This document shows, in pieces, positions 1 through 8,874 of a DNA stretch of 64,000 bases. This DNA comes from an uncultured Ruminiclostridium sp. (lineage in GTDB: Bacteria; Bacillota; Clostridia; Oscillospirales; Ruminococcaceae). The first letter of the stretch is position 1; the number at the start of each line of letters is the position of its first letter. The notes under the pieces are model-generated. The model had not been told where the DNA came from and ran no database searches. It worked only from the letters and a program-made list of their open reading frames with translations. The position numbers were made by a program, and so were the translations under genes. The stretch is taken from positions 1 through 64,000 of the forward strand of contig CANQXF010000009.1 in NCBI GenBank assembly GCA_947627695.1. Direction: 5' to 3'.

Positions 1-1
1 A

Positions 2-340
2 AAGCTGCGTGAGCTTTACAGAGCACCCTACAAGCGCTTCACCATTGATATGCACATCGAGATAAAACAGGGAACTCCCTCAAAATGCATCTTCACCTAC
101 GACGATATGACCGCCATTGTTATCGGCGAAACACCTGTTCCCGCCGTCAATCGACCCTTGACCCAGTCAGACGTGACCGAGCGTATGGGCAAGCTTGGCG
201 GCACCGTGTTCACCGCAGGGAAAATAACCGTTAACATAGACCCCAACCTTACCCTTTCCGCCTCCGCTTTAAATCAGCTAAGACGTGACGGCGTGGACAA
301 AATAAGCCTGCTCATAGCCGAAAAAACCAAAACCAAATAG
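2..340 (+). CDS. peptidase U32 family protein, C-terminal fragment
   Basis: The reading frame is open from the left edge, so only the last 112 residues are present. The visible part contains a TVFTAGKITV / LTLSASALNQLRRDGVD segment that matches what I know of the C-terminal DUF3656 region of U32 collagenase-like peptidases, where a GGTPF-like motif precedes PLSALNALRR. The internal ATG at 50 is not a real start because the homologous sequence continues upstream (KLRELYRAPYKRFTID). Substrate unknown; the family is linked to protein degradation and to tRNA or rRNA modification. The catalytic domain lies outside the window. Confidence 0.75.
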   Translation, partial: KLRELYRAPYKRFTIDMHIEIKQGTPSKCIFTYDDMTAIVIGETPVPAVNRPLTQSDVTERMGKLGGTVFTAGKITVNIDPNLTLSASALNQLRRDGVDKISLLIAEKTKTK

Positions 341-421
341 CCCCTGTAAGGAACGTACGAATGAAGATGATTATTAGGTGTTAATGATTCGCCTAATGTT
401 TTAAGAAGGAACGATCGTAAA

Positions 422-937
422 ATGAAGAAAATATTGTTTTGTATTGCAATTTTTGTTATAAGCACACTATTAACCTTACTTTCGGGCTGTAACTCAAAAT
501 TAAGCAGTCCCCAAAATCCTTTGGGAGACAAGAGCAAGGCGGCAGAGGAAATAGGCGAAGAGGTAATGAGCTGTTTAAAATCTGGCGACGCAGTATCTTT
601 AAAAACTATGTTTTGCGATGAGCTGAAAAACAGTGATGATTTTGACGCAAAAATTGATGAGGTAATGGGTTTTATTGACGGAGAGATTATTTCCTATGAA
701 AACGACGGCGGAAGCGGGGGACGCGAAGAAACTTGGGAAAAAATAAGACCCGAACTTACTAACATTGAAACTGATACGGGAAAGTATTATCATATATACA
801 TGTCGGTGTATATAAAAAATGAAGATTCCGACAAATTAGGTATGCATATGTTTCAGATTAATATGTTAGGTGATGAAGATGAAAACGGAGACAGGTTGAT
901 TTTAGATGGAAACAGAGTTACTCTGTATGTCAAGTAA
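422..937 (+). CDS. small lipoprotein, DUF5104-like
   Basis: A 171-residue protein with an N-terminal hydrophobic segment (about residues 4-20) ending in the lipobox LLSGC, so it should be lipid-anchored on the outer face of the membrane. The rest is acidic and soluble (SAAEEIGEEVMSCLKSGD, then a DEDENGDR segment) and looks like the DUF5104 lipoprotein group of Clostridia; that assignment is from memory of the family style. The RBS AAGAAGGA lies about 10 bases upstream of the ATG. Base composition is more AT-rich than the genes on both sides, which hints at a recent insertion. Function unknown. Confidence 0.75.
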   Translation: MKKILFCIAIFVISTLLTLLSGCNSKLSSPQNPLGDKSKAAEEIGEEVMSCLKSGDAVSLKTMFCDELKNSDDFDAKIDEVMGFIDGEIISYENDGGSGGREETWEKIRPELTNIETDTGKYYHIYMSVYIKNEDSDKLGMHMFQINMLGDEDENGDRLILDGNRVTLYVK

Positions 938-949
938 TGTTAAGAATAA

Positions 950-1033
950 TCAGACTGCCTTGTTTCCGCACTTATAAAAGGCGCAGACCGCAAGGACGGA
1001 AAAATAAGCATTCCCATACCCGATCAAACATAA
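950..1033 (+). pseudogene. possible C-terminal remnant of a lost gene
   Basis: Between the lipoprotein and the MATE gene there is a short open stretch without a start codon that reads SDCLVSALIKGADRKDGK then ISIPIPDQT and a stop. Its composition and codon choice match the host genes better than the AT-rich lipoprotein just before it. It may be the tail of a gene whose front was replaced when the lipoprotein gene arrived. I do not recognise the parent gene and 27 codons is too little to be sure. Confidence 0.25.
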
Positions 1034-1058
1034 AATACAACAAAAGGACAACAGAAAG

Positions 1059-2399
1059 ATGATAACAGATATGACCGTTGGGAAGCCGTGGAGGGTGCTT
1101 TTGAATTTCAGCCTTCCTCTTCTTCTCAGCGCAGTATTCCAGCAATTTTACAACATAGCCGACACCGTTATTGCGGGAAGGTGCCTCGGCGAAAACGCCC
1201 TTGCGGCGGTAGGTGCGTCATTTCCCATAACGATGATATTTATGGCGTTCGCCTTAGGCTCGTCCCAGGGCGCCTCGATAGTGATAAGCCAGCTTTTCGG
1301 AGCAAAACGCCTGACGGAAATGAAGACCGCCGTAAACACCTCCTACGTTTCAATAATTTCCCTCAGCCTTTTTCTCACGCTGGTGGGAGTTGTGTTCTGC
1401 GTCCCCATGCTTTCCGCCCTCAGCACTCCCGCCGAGATAATGACCGATTCCGCCGACTATCTGAGGATATACACCTTCGGACTGGTGTTCCTTTTCCTTT
1501 ACAACGTTTCCACAGCGGTCTTCTCCTCATTAGGAGACTCAAAAACTCCTCTTGTCCTGCTGATATGCTCGTCTGTAGGCAACGTGGGGCTTGACCTTCT
1601 CTGCGTTCAGGTCTTTCATATGGGAGTAGGGGGACTTGCCCTTGCAACCTTAACAGCGCAGGGCATAGCCTCAATAATCGCCACCGTTATACTTTTCGCC
1701 CGCCTTAAAGGAATAGAGACCCCGCAAAAGCCCAAGCTGTTTTCAGCGCCTGCGCTGGCGAACATCTCCCGCCTTGCGATACCGGGGATTTTACAGCAGA
1801 GCTTTGTTTCTGTGGGAAATCTTTTTATACAAAGCGCCGTGAACGGCTTCGGTATCCCCGCCGTGATAGCGGGCTACACCGCGGCAATAAAGCTGAACAC
1901 CTTTGCAGTGACTATGTTCACCACTCTTTCGGGCGGACTTTCCAACTACACCGCCCAGAACCTTGGCGCAGGAAAGCCTGAACGTGTAAAGGCGGGCTTC
2001 AAGTCTGGACTTATAATGTCGGAGATAGTGGCGCTGACCGTGACGCTTATCGCCCTTGTTTTCCACACCCCTTTGGTGGAGCTTTTTGTGGAGGACCCCT
2101 CCGAGCTGGTAATCTCCACAGGCACAGATTTTCTGCTGATAGTTTCCCCATTTTATTTCACGGTCTGCGCCAAACTCACCGCCGACAGCATTTTAAAGGG
2201 CGCAGGCGTTATGAAATGCTTTATGGCGTCCACCTTCACCGACCTCCTGCTCCGTGTTATCCTTGCGCTTGTGTTCTCGCAGTTTGCGGGAGTAGTGGGT
2301 ATCTGGTGGTCATGGCCAATCGGCTGGATAATATCCGCCGCCCTCGCCCTTTTCTTCTACTTCAAAGGGTATTGGAAAAGAGTTTTGTACAACGATTGA
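1059..2399 (+). CDS. MATE family efflux transporter
   Basis: A 446-residue polytopic membrane protein of normal length for the multidrug and toxic compound extrusion family, which exports cationic drugs or metabolites using Na+ or H+. The start region GKPWRVLLNFSLPLLLSAVFQQFYNIADTVIAG is the typical TM1 region, with the FNIADT-like motif, and a second half begins near residue 235 (NISRLAIPGILQQSFVSVGNLFIQ) as the internal repeat, giving about 12 membrane helices. An AAAGA-type ribosome site precedes the ATG. First gene of a co-directional run that continues to 8837; substrate cannot be read from sequence. Confidence 0.93.
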   Translation: MITDMTVGKPWRVLLNFSLPLLLSAVFQQFYNIADTVIAGRCLGENALAAVGASFPITMIFMAFALGSSQGASIVISQLFGAKRLTEMKTAVNTSYVSIISLSLFLTLVGVVFCVPMLSALSTPAEIMTDSADYLRIYTFGLVFLFLYNVSTAVFSSLGDSKTPLVLLICSSVGNVGLDLLCVQVFHMGVGGLALATLTAQGIASIIATVILFARLKGIETPQKPKLFSAPALANISRLAIPGILQQSFVSVGNLFIQSAVNGFGIPAVIAGYTAAIKLNTFAVTMFTTLSGGLSNYTAQNLGAGKPERVKAGFKSGLIMSEIVALTVTLIALVFHTPLVELFVEDPSELVISTGTDFLLIVSPFYFTVCAKLTADSILKGAGVMKCFMASTFTDLLLRVILALVFSQFAGVVGIWWSWPIGWIISAALALFFYFKGYWKRVLYND

Positions 2400-2417
2400 A
2401 TACTCGGAGGAACAAAT

Positions 2418-3098
2418 ATGCCTTTCAAGCTGAACAGCGTCGTCCCATGGGGCAGGAACTTTGCGGAATACAGAGCAATGTTCTGCCTTACAGATGAAGA
2501 TATGAAAAAGAAGATAGCAGGCTTTGGCGACGGTTCTGCCAGCTTCAACTGTGAAGCCTCACAGCAGGGATACAGCGTGACCTCCTTTGACCCGATATAT
2601 AGTTTTTCCGTAAACGCCCTGCGCGACCGCATAAACGAAGTGCGTGACATTGTGATGGAGCAGATGAGGAACAACACGGAAAATTATGTTTGGAAAAACA
2701 TAAAGACCCTTGATGAGCTTGAAAACGTCCGTATGTCAGCTATGAAACTGTTCCTTTCCGATTTTGAAAAAGGGAAAAAAGAAAATCGCTACATTTATCA
2801 CGAACTTCCCGACAAGCCGCCATATGAAAATGGCGCGTTTGATATAGGCTTAAGCTCTCATTTTCTGCTTATGTATACCTCTCTCGGCTATGATTTTCAT
2901 ATAAAGTCGATAAGCGAAATGCTTCGCGTCTGCAAGGAAATAAGGATATTTCCCATAGTTGACCTTGATGCCGAAAAAACTCAGCTTATTTCAGACGTGA
3001 TAAATTATTTCAAATCTTCATACAAAGTGGAGATAAAGCCCACAGAATACGAGTTTCAGAAGGGCGAAAACAAAATGCTTACGATAACCGCCGAATAA
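2418..3098 (+). CDS. class I SAM-dependent methyltransferase-like protein
   Basis: A 226-residue protein, 18 bases behind the MATE gene with a clear GGAGG ribosome site (2406-2410). Residues about 34-50 (GFGDGSASFNCEA) resemble the glycine-rich motif I of Rossmann methyltransferases, followed after about ten residues by the acidic SFDP motif II end, and residues around 140 (FDIGLSSHFLLMYTSLGYDFHIKSISEMLRVCKEIRIFP) match the motif IV to VI region with the R(V)CKEIRIFP strand. The family typically acts on metabolites or proteins; no substrate can be named. Likely co-transcribed with the neighbours. Confidence 0.7.
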   Translation: MPFKLNSVVPWGRNFAEYRAMFCLTDEDMKKKIAGFGDGSASFNCEASQQGYSVTSFDPIYSFSVNALRDRINEVRDIVMEQMRNNTENYVWKNIKTLDELENVRMSAMKLFLSDFEKGKKENRYIYHELPDKPPYENGAFDIGLSSHFLLMYTSLGYDFHIKSISEMLRVCKEIRIFPIVDLDAEKTQLISDVINYFKSSYKVEIKPTEYEFQKGENKMLTITAE

Positions 3099-3121
3099 TA
3101 AATTCCCCGAAAGGACAACCA

Positions 3122-4330
3122 ATGGCCCAACATGATTTAACAATAATCGGCGCAGGAGCGTCAGGGCTTGCCTGCGCCGTTTCCGCCGCCGAAAACGGCA
3201 TAAAGGACATCTGCCTCCTAGAGCGCCTGCCGCGAGCAGGCAAAAAGCTCCTCGCCACAGGCAACGGCCGCTGCAACCTCAGTCGTGAAAACATAATTGC
3301 CGACAGCTTTCACGGCTCCTTTGACGTCTCTCCCATACTTGCGGAATTTCCCGATATCCGCCCTTTTTTCAAGCGGCTTGGAATGTTCACCCACACCGAC
3401 CCCGCAGGGCGTATTTACCCGCTTTCAAACACTGCGGCGTCAGTGCTTGATGCCCTGCGCTTCGCCGCTGAAAATTCGGGAGCAACGATCCTCACCGAAA
3501 CAAAATGCACTTCACTTTCCCGCAAAAACGGCGTTTTTGAAATTATCACCGACAAAGGCACATTGTATTCAAAAGCCGTCGTTCTGGCGGGCGGCGGCTG
3601 TGCCTCACCAGTTCAGGGGAGCGACGGCTCCTGCCTTTCTCTTGCAAAGTCTGCGGGAATTGAGATAACTCCCTTGCGCCCTGCTCTCTGCCCCATTCCC
3701 GCCGAAAACACAAAGCCTCTTGACGGCTTGCGGGTAAAATGCGCCGCATCTTTGAACCTCGGCAAAAAAACGCTGAAAACCGTTCAGGGAGAAGTCCAGT
3801 TCACCAAGACCGCACTTTCGGGGATATGCATTTTCGATTTGTCCGCAGTTTATCCCAAGGAAAAAGCGACCGTGACCCTCGATCTATTCCCCGAAAAAAC
3901 TCTTTCAGAAACGGAAGAAATGCTGACTACGGCGGTAAATTCCCGTAAAACTCTTTCCTCCGCCGACGCATTGACAGGCGTTTTCAACCGCCGTCTCGGA
4001 GTATATCTTTTAAAACGCATAAACCAAAACCCCGACCGCCTCGCAAAAACTCTCTACCAAAACGAACTCCAAGCCCTCGCCAAAGCCGCAAAAGCTCTTG
4101 CTTTTGAAACCTCCGCTCCCACCGACTTCACCTCAGCGCAGGTCGCAGCAGGCGGCGTAAAGGGAACCGAGCTTTCCCCCTCGCTTATGTCAAAGAAAGT
4201 AAGTGGACTTTTCCTTGCAGGAGAAATTATCGACGCACACGGCGACTGCGGCGGAAACAATCTTCATTTTGCCTTTGTCACGGGAATAAAAGCGGGTATC
4301 TCCGCCGCCGATTTCATAAAAGGAAACTGA
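3122..4330 (+). CDS. NAD(P)/FAD-dependent oxidoreductase, HI0933/BaiN-like
   Basis: A 402-residue flavoprotein of the HI0933/YhiN family. The N-terminus has the dinucleotide-binding loop GAGASGLACAVSAAENG (residues 11-27) followed by LERLPRAGKKLLATGNGRCNLS, the family signature of a glycine-rich second loop. The C-terminus FLAGEIIDAHGDCGGNNLHFAFVTG is the second FAD-binding motif. Some members (BaiN) reduce bile-acid intermediates, but most are uncharacterised, so a substrate claim would be unsupported. AAAGGAC precedes the ATG. The stop at 4330 is one base before the next start, which indicates translational coupling with a second flavoprotein. Confidence 0.9.
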   Translation: MAQHDLTIIGAGASGLACAVSAAENGIKDICLLERLPRAGKKLLATGNGRCNLSRENIIADSFHGSFDVSPILAEFPDIRPFFKRLGMFTHTDPAGRIYPLSNTAASVLDALRFAAENSGATILTETKCTSLSRKNGVFEIITDKGTLYSKAVVLAGGGCASPVQGSDGSCLSLAKSAGIEITPLRPALCPIPAENTKPLDGLRVKCAASLNLGKKTLKTVQGEVQFTKTALSGICIFDLSAVYPKEKATVTLDLFPEKTLSETEEMLTTAVNSRKTLSSADALTGVFNRRLGVYLLKRINQNPDRLAKTLYQNELQALAKAAKALAFETSAPTDFTSAQVAAGGVKGTELSPSLMSKKVSGLFLAGEIIDAHGDCGGNNLHFAFVTGIKAGISAADFIKGN

Positions 4331-4331
4331 A

Positions 4332-5903
4332 ATGATAAAACTCCAAATAACCCTCCCACTCGAATACAACGAAAACACCATACGAACAGCCGCCGCAAAG
4401 CGGCTTTCCTGCTTATGTGAGGAAATAGGGGAGATAAAGCTGTTAAAGCTGTCCCTTGACGCCCGCAGAAGGTCCGACATTCACTACGCCGCCACGATAG
4501 CGGTGGAAGTAGAAAACGAGCAGAAATACCTGAAAGCAGGGAAGTGTGAAAAATATATCCCCTTTTCTCCCCTTGAAATTCAGCCGTCCAAGCTCCCCAA
4601 ACGCCCTGTTATAGCGGGTTTCGGACCAGCGGGAATTTTTGCCGCACTGACCCTTGCAAGAGCAGGCGCACGCCCAATCGTTCTTGAACGTGGTCAGGAC
4701 GTTGATGACCGCCGCAAAAAGACCGACATTTTCGCAAATGGCGGCGAGCTTGACGAGGAATGTAACGTTCAGTTCGGCGAGGGCGGAGCAGGAGCGTTTT
4801 CCGACGGCAAGCTGAACACAGGCATAAAAAGCCCCCTTATCCGTCAGGTACTTCACGATTTTGTCACTCACGGCGCACCCGCCGAGATACTTTATCAGTC
4901 AAAGCCCCACATCGGCACCGACCGCCTTATGCCCACTGTGAAAAATCTTCGCGAGACTATAAAGAAATTAGGCGGCGAGATAATTTTCGGCGCAAAGCTG
5001 ACCAAGATAAACACCAAAGAAAACCGCCTCACGTCGGTAACGTACGAAAAATCAGGACAGTCTTTTGAGATAGAAACGAACGATCTTATCTTAGCCATAG
5101 GACACAGCGCCCGCGATACCTTCAGAATGATTTACGACAGCGGCATACAGCTTGTGCCAAAGCCCTTTTCCGTCGGTATGAGGATAGAGCATTTGCAGTC
5201 CGACTTGAACCGCAGTATGTACGGCGAAAACGCCCCCTTTCACCTGCTCCCGCCCGCCGATTACCGCCTTGCGGTGCATCTTCCAAGCGGCAGAGGAGTT
5301 TACACCTTTTGTATGTGCCCGGGTGGAAACGTGGTCGCCTCCTCCTCCGAAAAGGAAACCATAGTCACAAACGGAATGAGCTTTTACGCCCGTGACGGCA
5401 AAAACGCCAACAGCGCCGTTTTGGTGGGAGTAACTCCCGAGGATTTCCCCGACAAAACTCCTTTAGGTGGATTTTTGCTCCAGCAAAAAATTGAGCGTGC
5501 CGCCTACGCCCTTTCATCATCCTACAACGCTCCCTATATAACCGTGGGAAAATTATTGAACACATCTTCCGAAACATCTTACGGCAAGGTAATTCCCACC
5601 TACCGCCCCGCCGTATTTTACGCCCACCCAAGCGAATACCTTCCCGAATATGCCGTGGAATCGATAAAGCAGGCGCTCCCCCTTTTCGCAAAAAAGATAT
5701 CCTGCTTTGCAGACCCAGAGGCGGTGCTTACAGGCCCCGAGACCCGCAGCAGCTCGCCCGTCCGCCTTGTCCGTGACGACACCCTCCAAAGCGTTTCTCT
5801 CAAAGGGCTTTACCCCTGCGGCGAGGGCGCAGGCTATGCGGGAGGAATTATGTCCGCCGCCGTTGACGGAATAAAATGCGCCTTAGCGGTGCTGGAAAAA
5901 TAA
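4332..5903 (+). CDS. FAD-dependent dehydrogenase, COG2509 type
   Basis: A 523-residue flavoprotein of the uncharacterised COG2509 family. Residues 1-90 form an N-terminal cap, then PVIAGFGPAGIFAALTLARAGARPIVLERG (about 92-121) is the FAD-binding Rossmann motif, followed by the family landmark NVQFGEGGAGAFSDGKLNTG (about 144-163). The end CGEGAGYAGGIMSAAVDGIKCA is the typical C-terminal FAD motif. The start overlaps the upstream flavoprotein stop (TGAAATG), so the two oxidoreductases are likely made together. Role unknown; homologues are widespread in anaerobes. Confidence 0.9.
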   Translation: MIKLQITLPLEYNENTIRTAAAKRLSCLCEEIGEIKLLKLSLDARRRSDIHYAATIAVEVENEQKYLKAGKCEKYIPFSPLEIQPSKLPKRPVIAGFGPAGIFAALTLARAGARPIVLERGQDVDDRRKKTDIFANGGELDEECNVQFGEGGAGAFSDGKLNTGIKSPLIRQVLHDFVTHGAPAEILYQSKPHIGTDRLMPTVKNLRETIKKLGGEIIFGAKLTKINTKENRLTSVTYEKSGQSFEIETNDLILAIGHSARDTFRMIYDSGIQLVPKPFSVGMRIEHLQSDLNRSMYGENAPFHLLPPADYRLAVHLPSGRGVYTFCMCPGGNVVASSSEKETIVTNGMSFYARDGKNANSAVLVGVTPEDFPDKTPLGGFLLQQKIERAAYALSSSYNAPYITVGKLLNTSSETSYGKVIPTYRPAVFYAHPSEYLPEYAVESIKQALPLFAKKISCFADPEAVLTGPETRSSSPVRLVRDDTLQSVSLKGLYPCGEGAGYAGGIMSAAVDGIKCALAVLEK

Positions 5904-5921
5904 ATGAAAGGAGAAACGACA

Positions 5922-8837
5922 ATGACGGAGGCAAAACAGCGCAGCGCCTATTGGGACAATATAAAGGGCGTCCTTATACTGCTTGTAGTGTTCGCTCATA
6001 TCCTGTATCAGCTTCAGGATACTTCACAGACGATAAACAGCATAGTGGACTACATCTATATGTTCCATATGCCCGCCTTTGTCTTTGTTTCAGGCTATTT
6101 CGGCAAAAGCGAGCGTTCCCGCACTCCCTTTGCCATAATAAGACTGCTGTTTCTCTACTTTATTTTCAACAGCATAATGGGCTTTATCTTCGGATTCGGC
6201 TCGCTGCTGGAACCGCTTTATTCCTTCTGGTATCTTCCTGCGCTGGTAATATGGCGGCTCACTGCTCATCATATAGCAAAATTCCGTGAAATAAACCTTA
6301 TTCTTCTTGTTGTATCTCTCTTCGTCGGCTTTTTCCCATCGGTGGACAACACCTTTGCCGCCGCCAGGATAATAGCCTTCTATCCCTATTATATGTTCGG
6401 ATACAAGCTGTCTGCGAAAAAAAGCGAGGCGCTTTCCTCCGAAAAATACACAAACCGCTTATTAAAGGGAATTGCCGTTATAATTATTGCTGCCGCAGCA
6501 GCATTTTTCGCTTACAGCTTCTTCAGATATTCCGACAATGCGCTGCTTATGTACGGCTATAACAGCGCTTACGGCGCATTCGGCAGGATAGCTCTTTATA
6601 TTATCGCATTTCTTGCGATTTACGGCATACGCTGTATTTCTCCCGACAAAAATATTCCTTTTCTCACCATGATAGGCAGGAACTCACTTTGGATATTCCT
6701 TTTGCACCGCCCCTTTACGATATGGCTCAGCGAGCTGATAAAAACGCAAGGCGAAGCTGTTATAATAATCTCTGCGGTAATTGCGGCGCTTTTGCTGTGC
6801 TTTGCGTTCGGGAACGGCTTTGCCTCAAAATATCTTGACCGTTTTGCAGATTCCGGGGCGGCAATATTTACAGATAAAAATGCAAAGAAATTTTCTTTTG
6901 CAAAGCTCGCGCTTTTGCTTGTAGCTCTCGGATTTGTCTTTTCAGTTGTAGCAAGATCTTATGCGGGATTTTTCACCTCTCCACCCGAAGCGGAAAGTCC
7001 CTCGGAAAATCAGACTGACGATATTATCTATCCCGTAATGACCGCCGAACAGCAATCCTCCTTTGACAACGCCTTTCGTATCACCTTCGCAGGCGACCTT
7101 ATCCTGCTGGAGGATCAGGTAAAGCGAGGATACACCGAAAACGGCTACGATTTTTCTCCCGTCTTTCAGTATGCGGAAAAGTACATTTCCTCCGCCGATC
7201 TTGCCATAGGCGTTTTTGAAGGACCTATGGCGGGAGAAGAAGCGGGCTATACCACAAGCAATTTTGACGACGGAAAGGAGCTGTACCTGAATTTACCAGA
7301 CGAATTTGCTTCAGCAGTAAAAAATGCAGGCTTTGACCTTGTCACCACCGCCAACAATCATTTACTCGACAAAGGGGAAGCGGGAGCGCTGCGCACTCTT
7401 GACATTCTTGACAAGACGGGACTTGACCACACAGGCTCTTATCGAAGCGAAGCAGAAAAACAGCAGTCAAGAGTAAAGCTGATAGAAAAGGACGGGATAA
7501 GAATGGCATTTCTTTCCTACACCTACGGCTGCAATTACTATGATACAAAAGAGCTTGCAGATGGCGATCTGTCATATCTCACCTCGTTCATATCAGATTT
7601 TGAAGCGGGGGGGGGTACACTGTTTGAACGCTTGAAGACTGAAGTACAGCAGGATTTTGAGGAAGCAAAAAAGCTGTCCCCCGACCTTATAATCGTCCTG
7701 CCACACATAGGCACTCAGTTTTCCAATCAACCTGACGAGGAGCAGGAGGTATGGTTTGATATATTTAAGGACTGCGGAGCAGATATAATTTTAGGCGACC
7801 ATTCCCACACTGTTCAACCCATAACGATAGAGGAATATGGCGGGAAAAAGGTATTCACTGCTTATTGCCCCGGGAACTTTGCAAATATTTACCGTGAAAA
7901 TCAGGGCGACACCAGTATGCTCACAGAAATTTACATAGACAAGACCACCAAACAGATAATCGGCGGCGGCATTGTCCCTCTTTACACCTGGTCCGCAATA
8001 AACGGAAATTTCCGTGCGATACCCACGTTCGATATAATGAACGACGACGCTCTCAGAAACACGCTCAGCACCGACGATCTGGAGAGAGCGAACGCCGCCA
8101 ACAAGACGGTGACAAAGGTTGTTTTCGGCAATGAAATGGACATTTCCTCCGTCACAGAAAGATATTATTTTAACGAAAACGGATTTCTCCGCACAAAAAC
8201 CACAGGTCTTGAGCTTACCGACAAGATGAAGGAAAGCCCGCTTTACAGATCAATGGATAAAGCTCAGACTGTCTGCTTCATAGGCGACAGCCTTACGGAA
8301 GGCACGAAAAACGGCGGCTGCCCGTGGTATGAGCCGATAGAGGAATTTTTCCCTGATAAGACAATATACAACTTCTCCAAAGGCGGCTGCACCGTATCAT
8401 ACATAAACGAAAACGCCGCCTCGATACCAAAAGCTGATCTTTACGTCATCGCAATAGGTACCAACGACGTAAGATACCGTGACGAAAGCGCCTGCGCTAT
8501 GACAAGCGGCGATTACGTCGCACAGATGACCGCTTTAAAAACGGCTTTGCAGCAGTCTTCTCCGAATGCGGAACTTATCTTTATCGCCCCATGGTATTCC
8601 GAAGACGGCGACCCGTTCTGCCCGCTTTCCTACGGAGAAAAAACCGCCCTCAACGACGAATATTCCTCCGCCCTTATGGATTATTGCAGTAAAGAAAACA
8701 TTTTCTTCATTGACCCCAACCCCTACCTGAAGAAAGCTTTTTCCACAATTCCGAGCAGCCTTTACCTCCTCGACCATATCCACCCCAATTCCACAAAAGG
8801 CGTTCTGCTATATTCACAGGCAGTCCTGCTGTCATAA
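5922..8837 (+). CDS. acyltransferase 3 - CapA - SGNH/GDSL hydrolase fusion
   Basis: A 971-residue three-part protein. Residues 1 to about 340 form an acyltransferase-3 membrane domain (AYWDNIKGVLILLVVFAHI near the start, about ten helices). Residues about 383-700 match CapA of poly-gamma-glutamate systems: FAGDLILLED, ANNHLLDKG and GDHSHTVQP, the metal-site motifs of that metallophosphatase-like fold. Residues about 785-971 are an SGNH/GDSL esterase with GDSL (block I), GTND (block III) and DHIHP (block V). The start is set at 5922 because AAAGGAG at 5907-5913 sits 8 bases before it; the ATG at 5904 lies inside that ribosome site region. Likely job: O-acylation and deacylation or remodelling of a surface polymer. 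It carries a nine-G run at 7607. Confidence 0.88.
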   Translation: MTEAKQRSAYWDNIKGVLILLVVFAHILYQLQDTSQTINSIVDYIYMFHMPAFVFVSGYFGKSERSRTPFAIIRLLFLYFIFNSIMGFIFGFGSLLEPLYSFWYLPALVIWRLTAHHIAKFREINLILLVVSLFVGFFPSVDNTFAAARIIAFYPYYMFGYKLSAKKSEALSSEKYTNRLLKGIAVIIIAAAAAFFAYSFFRYSDNALLMYGYNSAYGAFGRIALYIIAFLAIYGIRCISPDKNIPFLTMIGRNSLWIFLLHRPFTIWLSELIKTQGEAVIIISAVIAALLLCFAFGNGFASKYLDRFADSGAAIFTDKNAKKFSFAKLALLLVALGFVFSVVARSYAGFFTSPPEAESPSENQTDDIIYPVMTAEQQSSFDNAFRITFAGDLILLEDQVKRGYTENGYDFSPVFQYAEKYISSADLAIGVFEGPMAGEEAGYTTSNFDDGKELYLNLPDEFASAVKNAGFDLVTTANNHLLDKGEAGALRTLDILDKTGLDHTGSYRSEAEKQQSRVKLIEKDGIRMAFLSYTYGCNYYDTKELADGDLSYLTSFISDFEAGGGTLFERLKTEVQQDFEEAKKLSPDLIIVLPHIGTQFSNQPDEEQEVWFDIFKDCGADIILGDHSHTVQPITIEEYGGKKVFTAYCPGNFANIYRENQGDTSMLTEIYIDKTTKQIIGGGIVPLYTWSAINGNFRAIPTFDIMNDDALRNTLSTDDLERANAANKTVTKVVFGNEMDISSVTERYYFNENGFLRTKTTGLELTDKMKESPLYRSMDKAQTVCFIGDSLTEGTKNGGCPWYEPIEEFFPDKTIYNFSKGGCTVSYINENAASIPKADLYVIAIGTNDVRYRDESACAMTSGDYVAQMTALKTALQQSSPNAELIFIAPWYSEDGDPFCPLSYGEKTALNDEYSSALMDYCSKENIFFIDPNPYLKKAFSTIPSSLYLLDHIHPNSTKGVLLYSQAVLLS
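7607..7615 (+). repeat. G9 homopolymer inside the CapA domain
   Basis: Nine consecutive G encode Ala-Gly-Gly-Gly in the middle of the fusion gene. Slippage by one base would truncate the CapA domain and remove the SGNH domain. The rest of the window has no G run of this length. Confidence 0.95.
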
Positions 8838-8841
8838 AAAA

Positions 8842-8874
8842 GATCCGCAAAGCCTCACGCCTTGCGGATTTTCT
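8842..8874. terminator. hairpin terminator after the fusion gene, possibly bidirectional
   Basis: Stem ATCCGCAAAGC / GCCTTGCGGAT with a CTCAC loop followed by TTTTCTCTT on the plus strand. On the minus strand it lies just past the stop of the XRE gene and is preceded by AAAAAA, giving a T run there as well. Confidence 0.8.
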
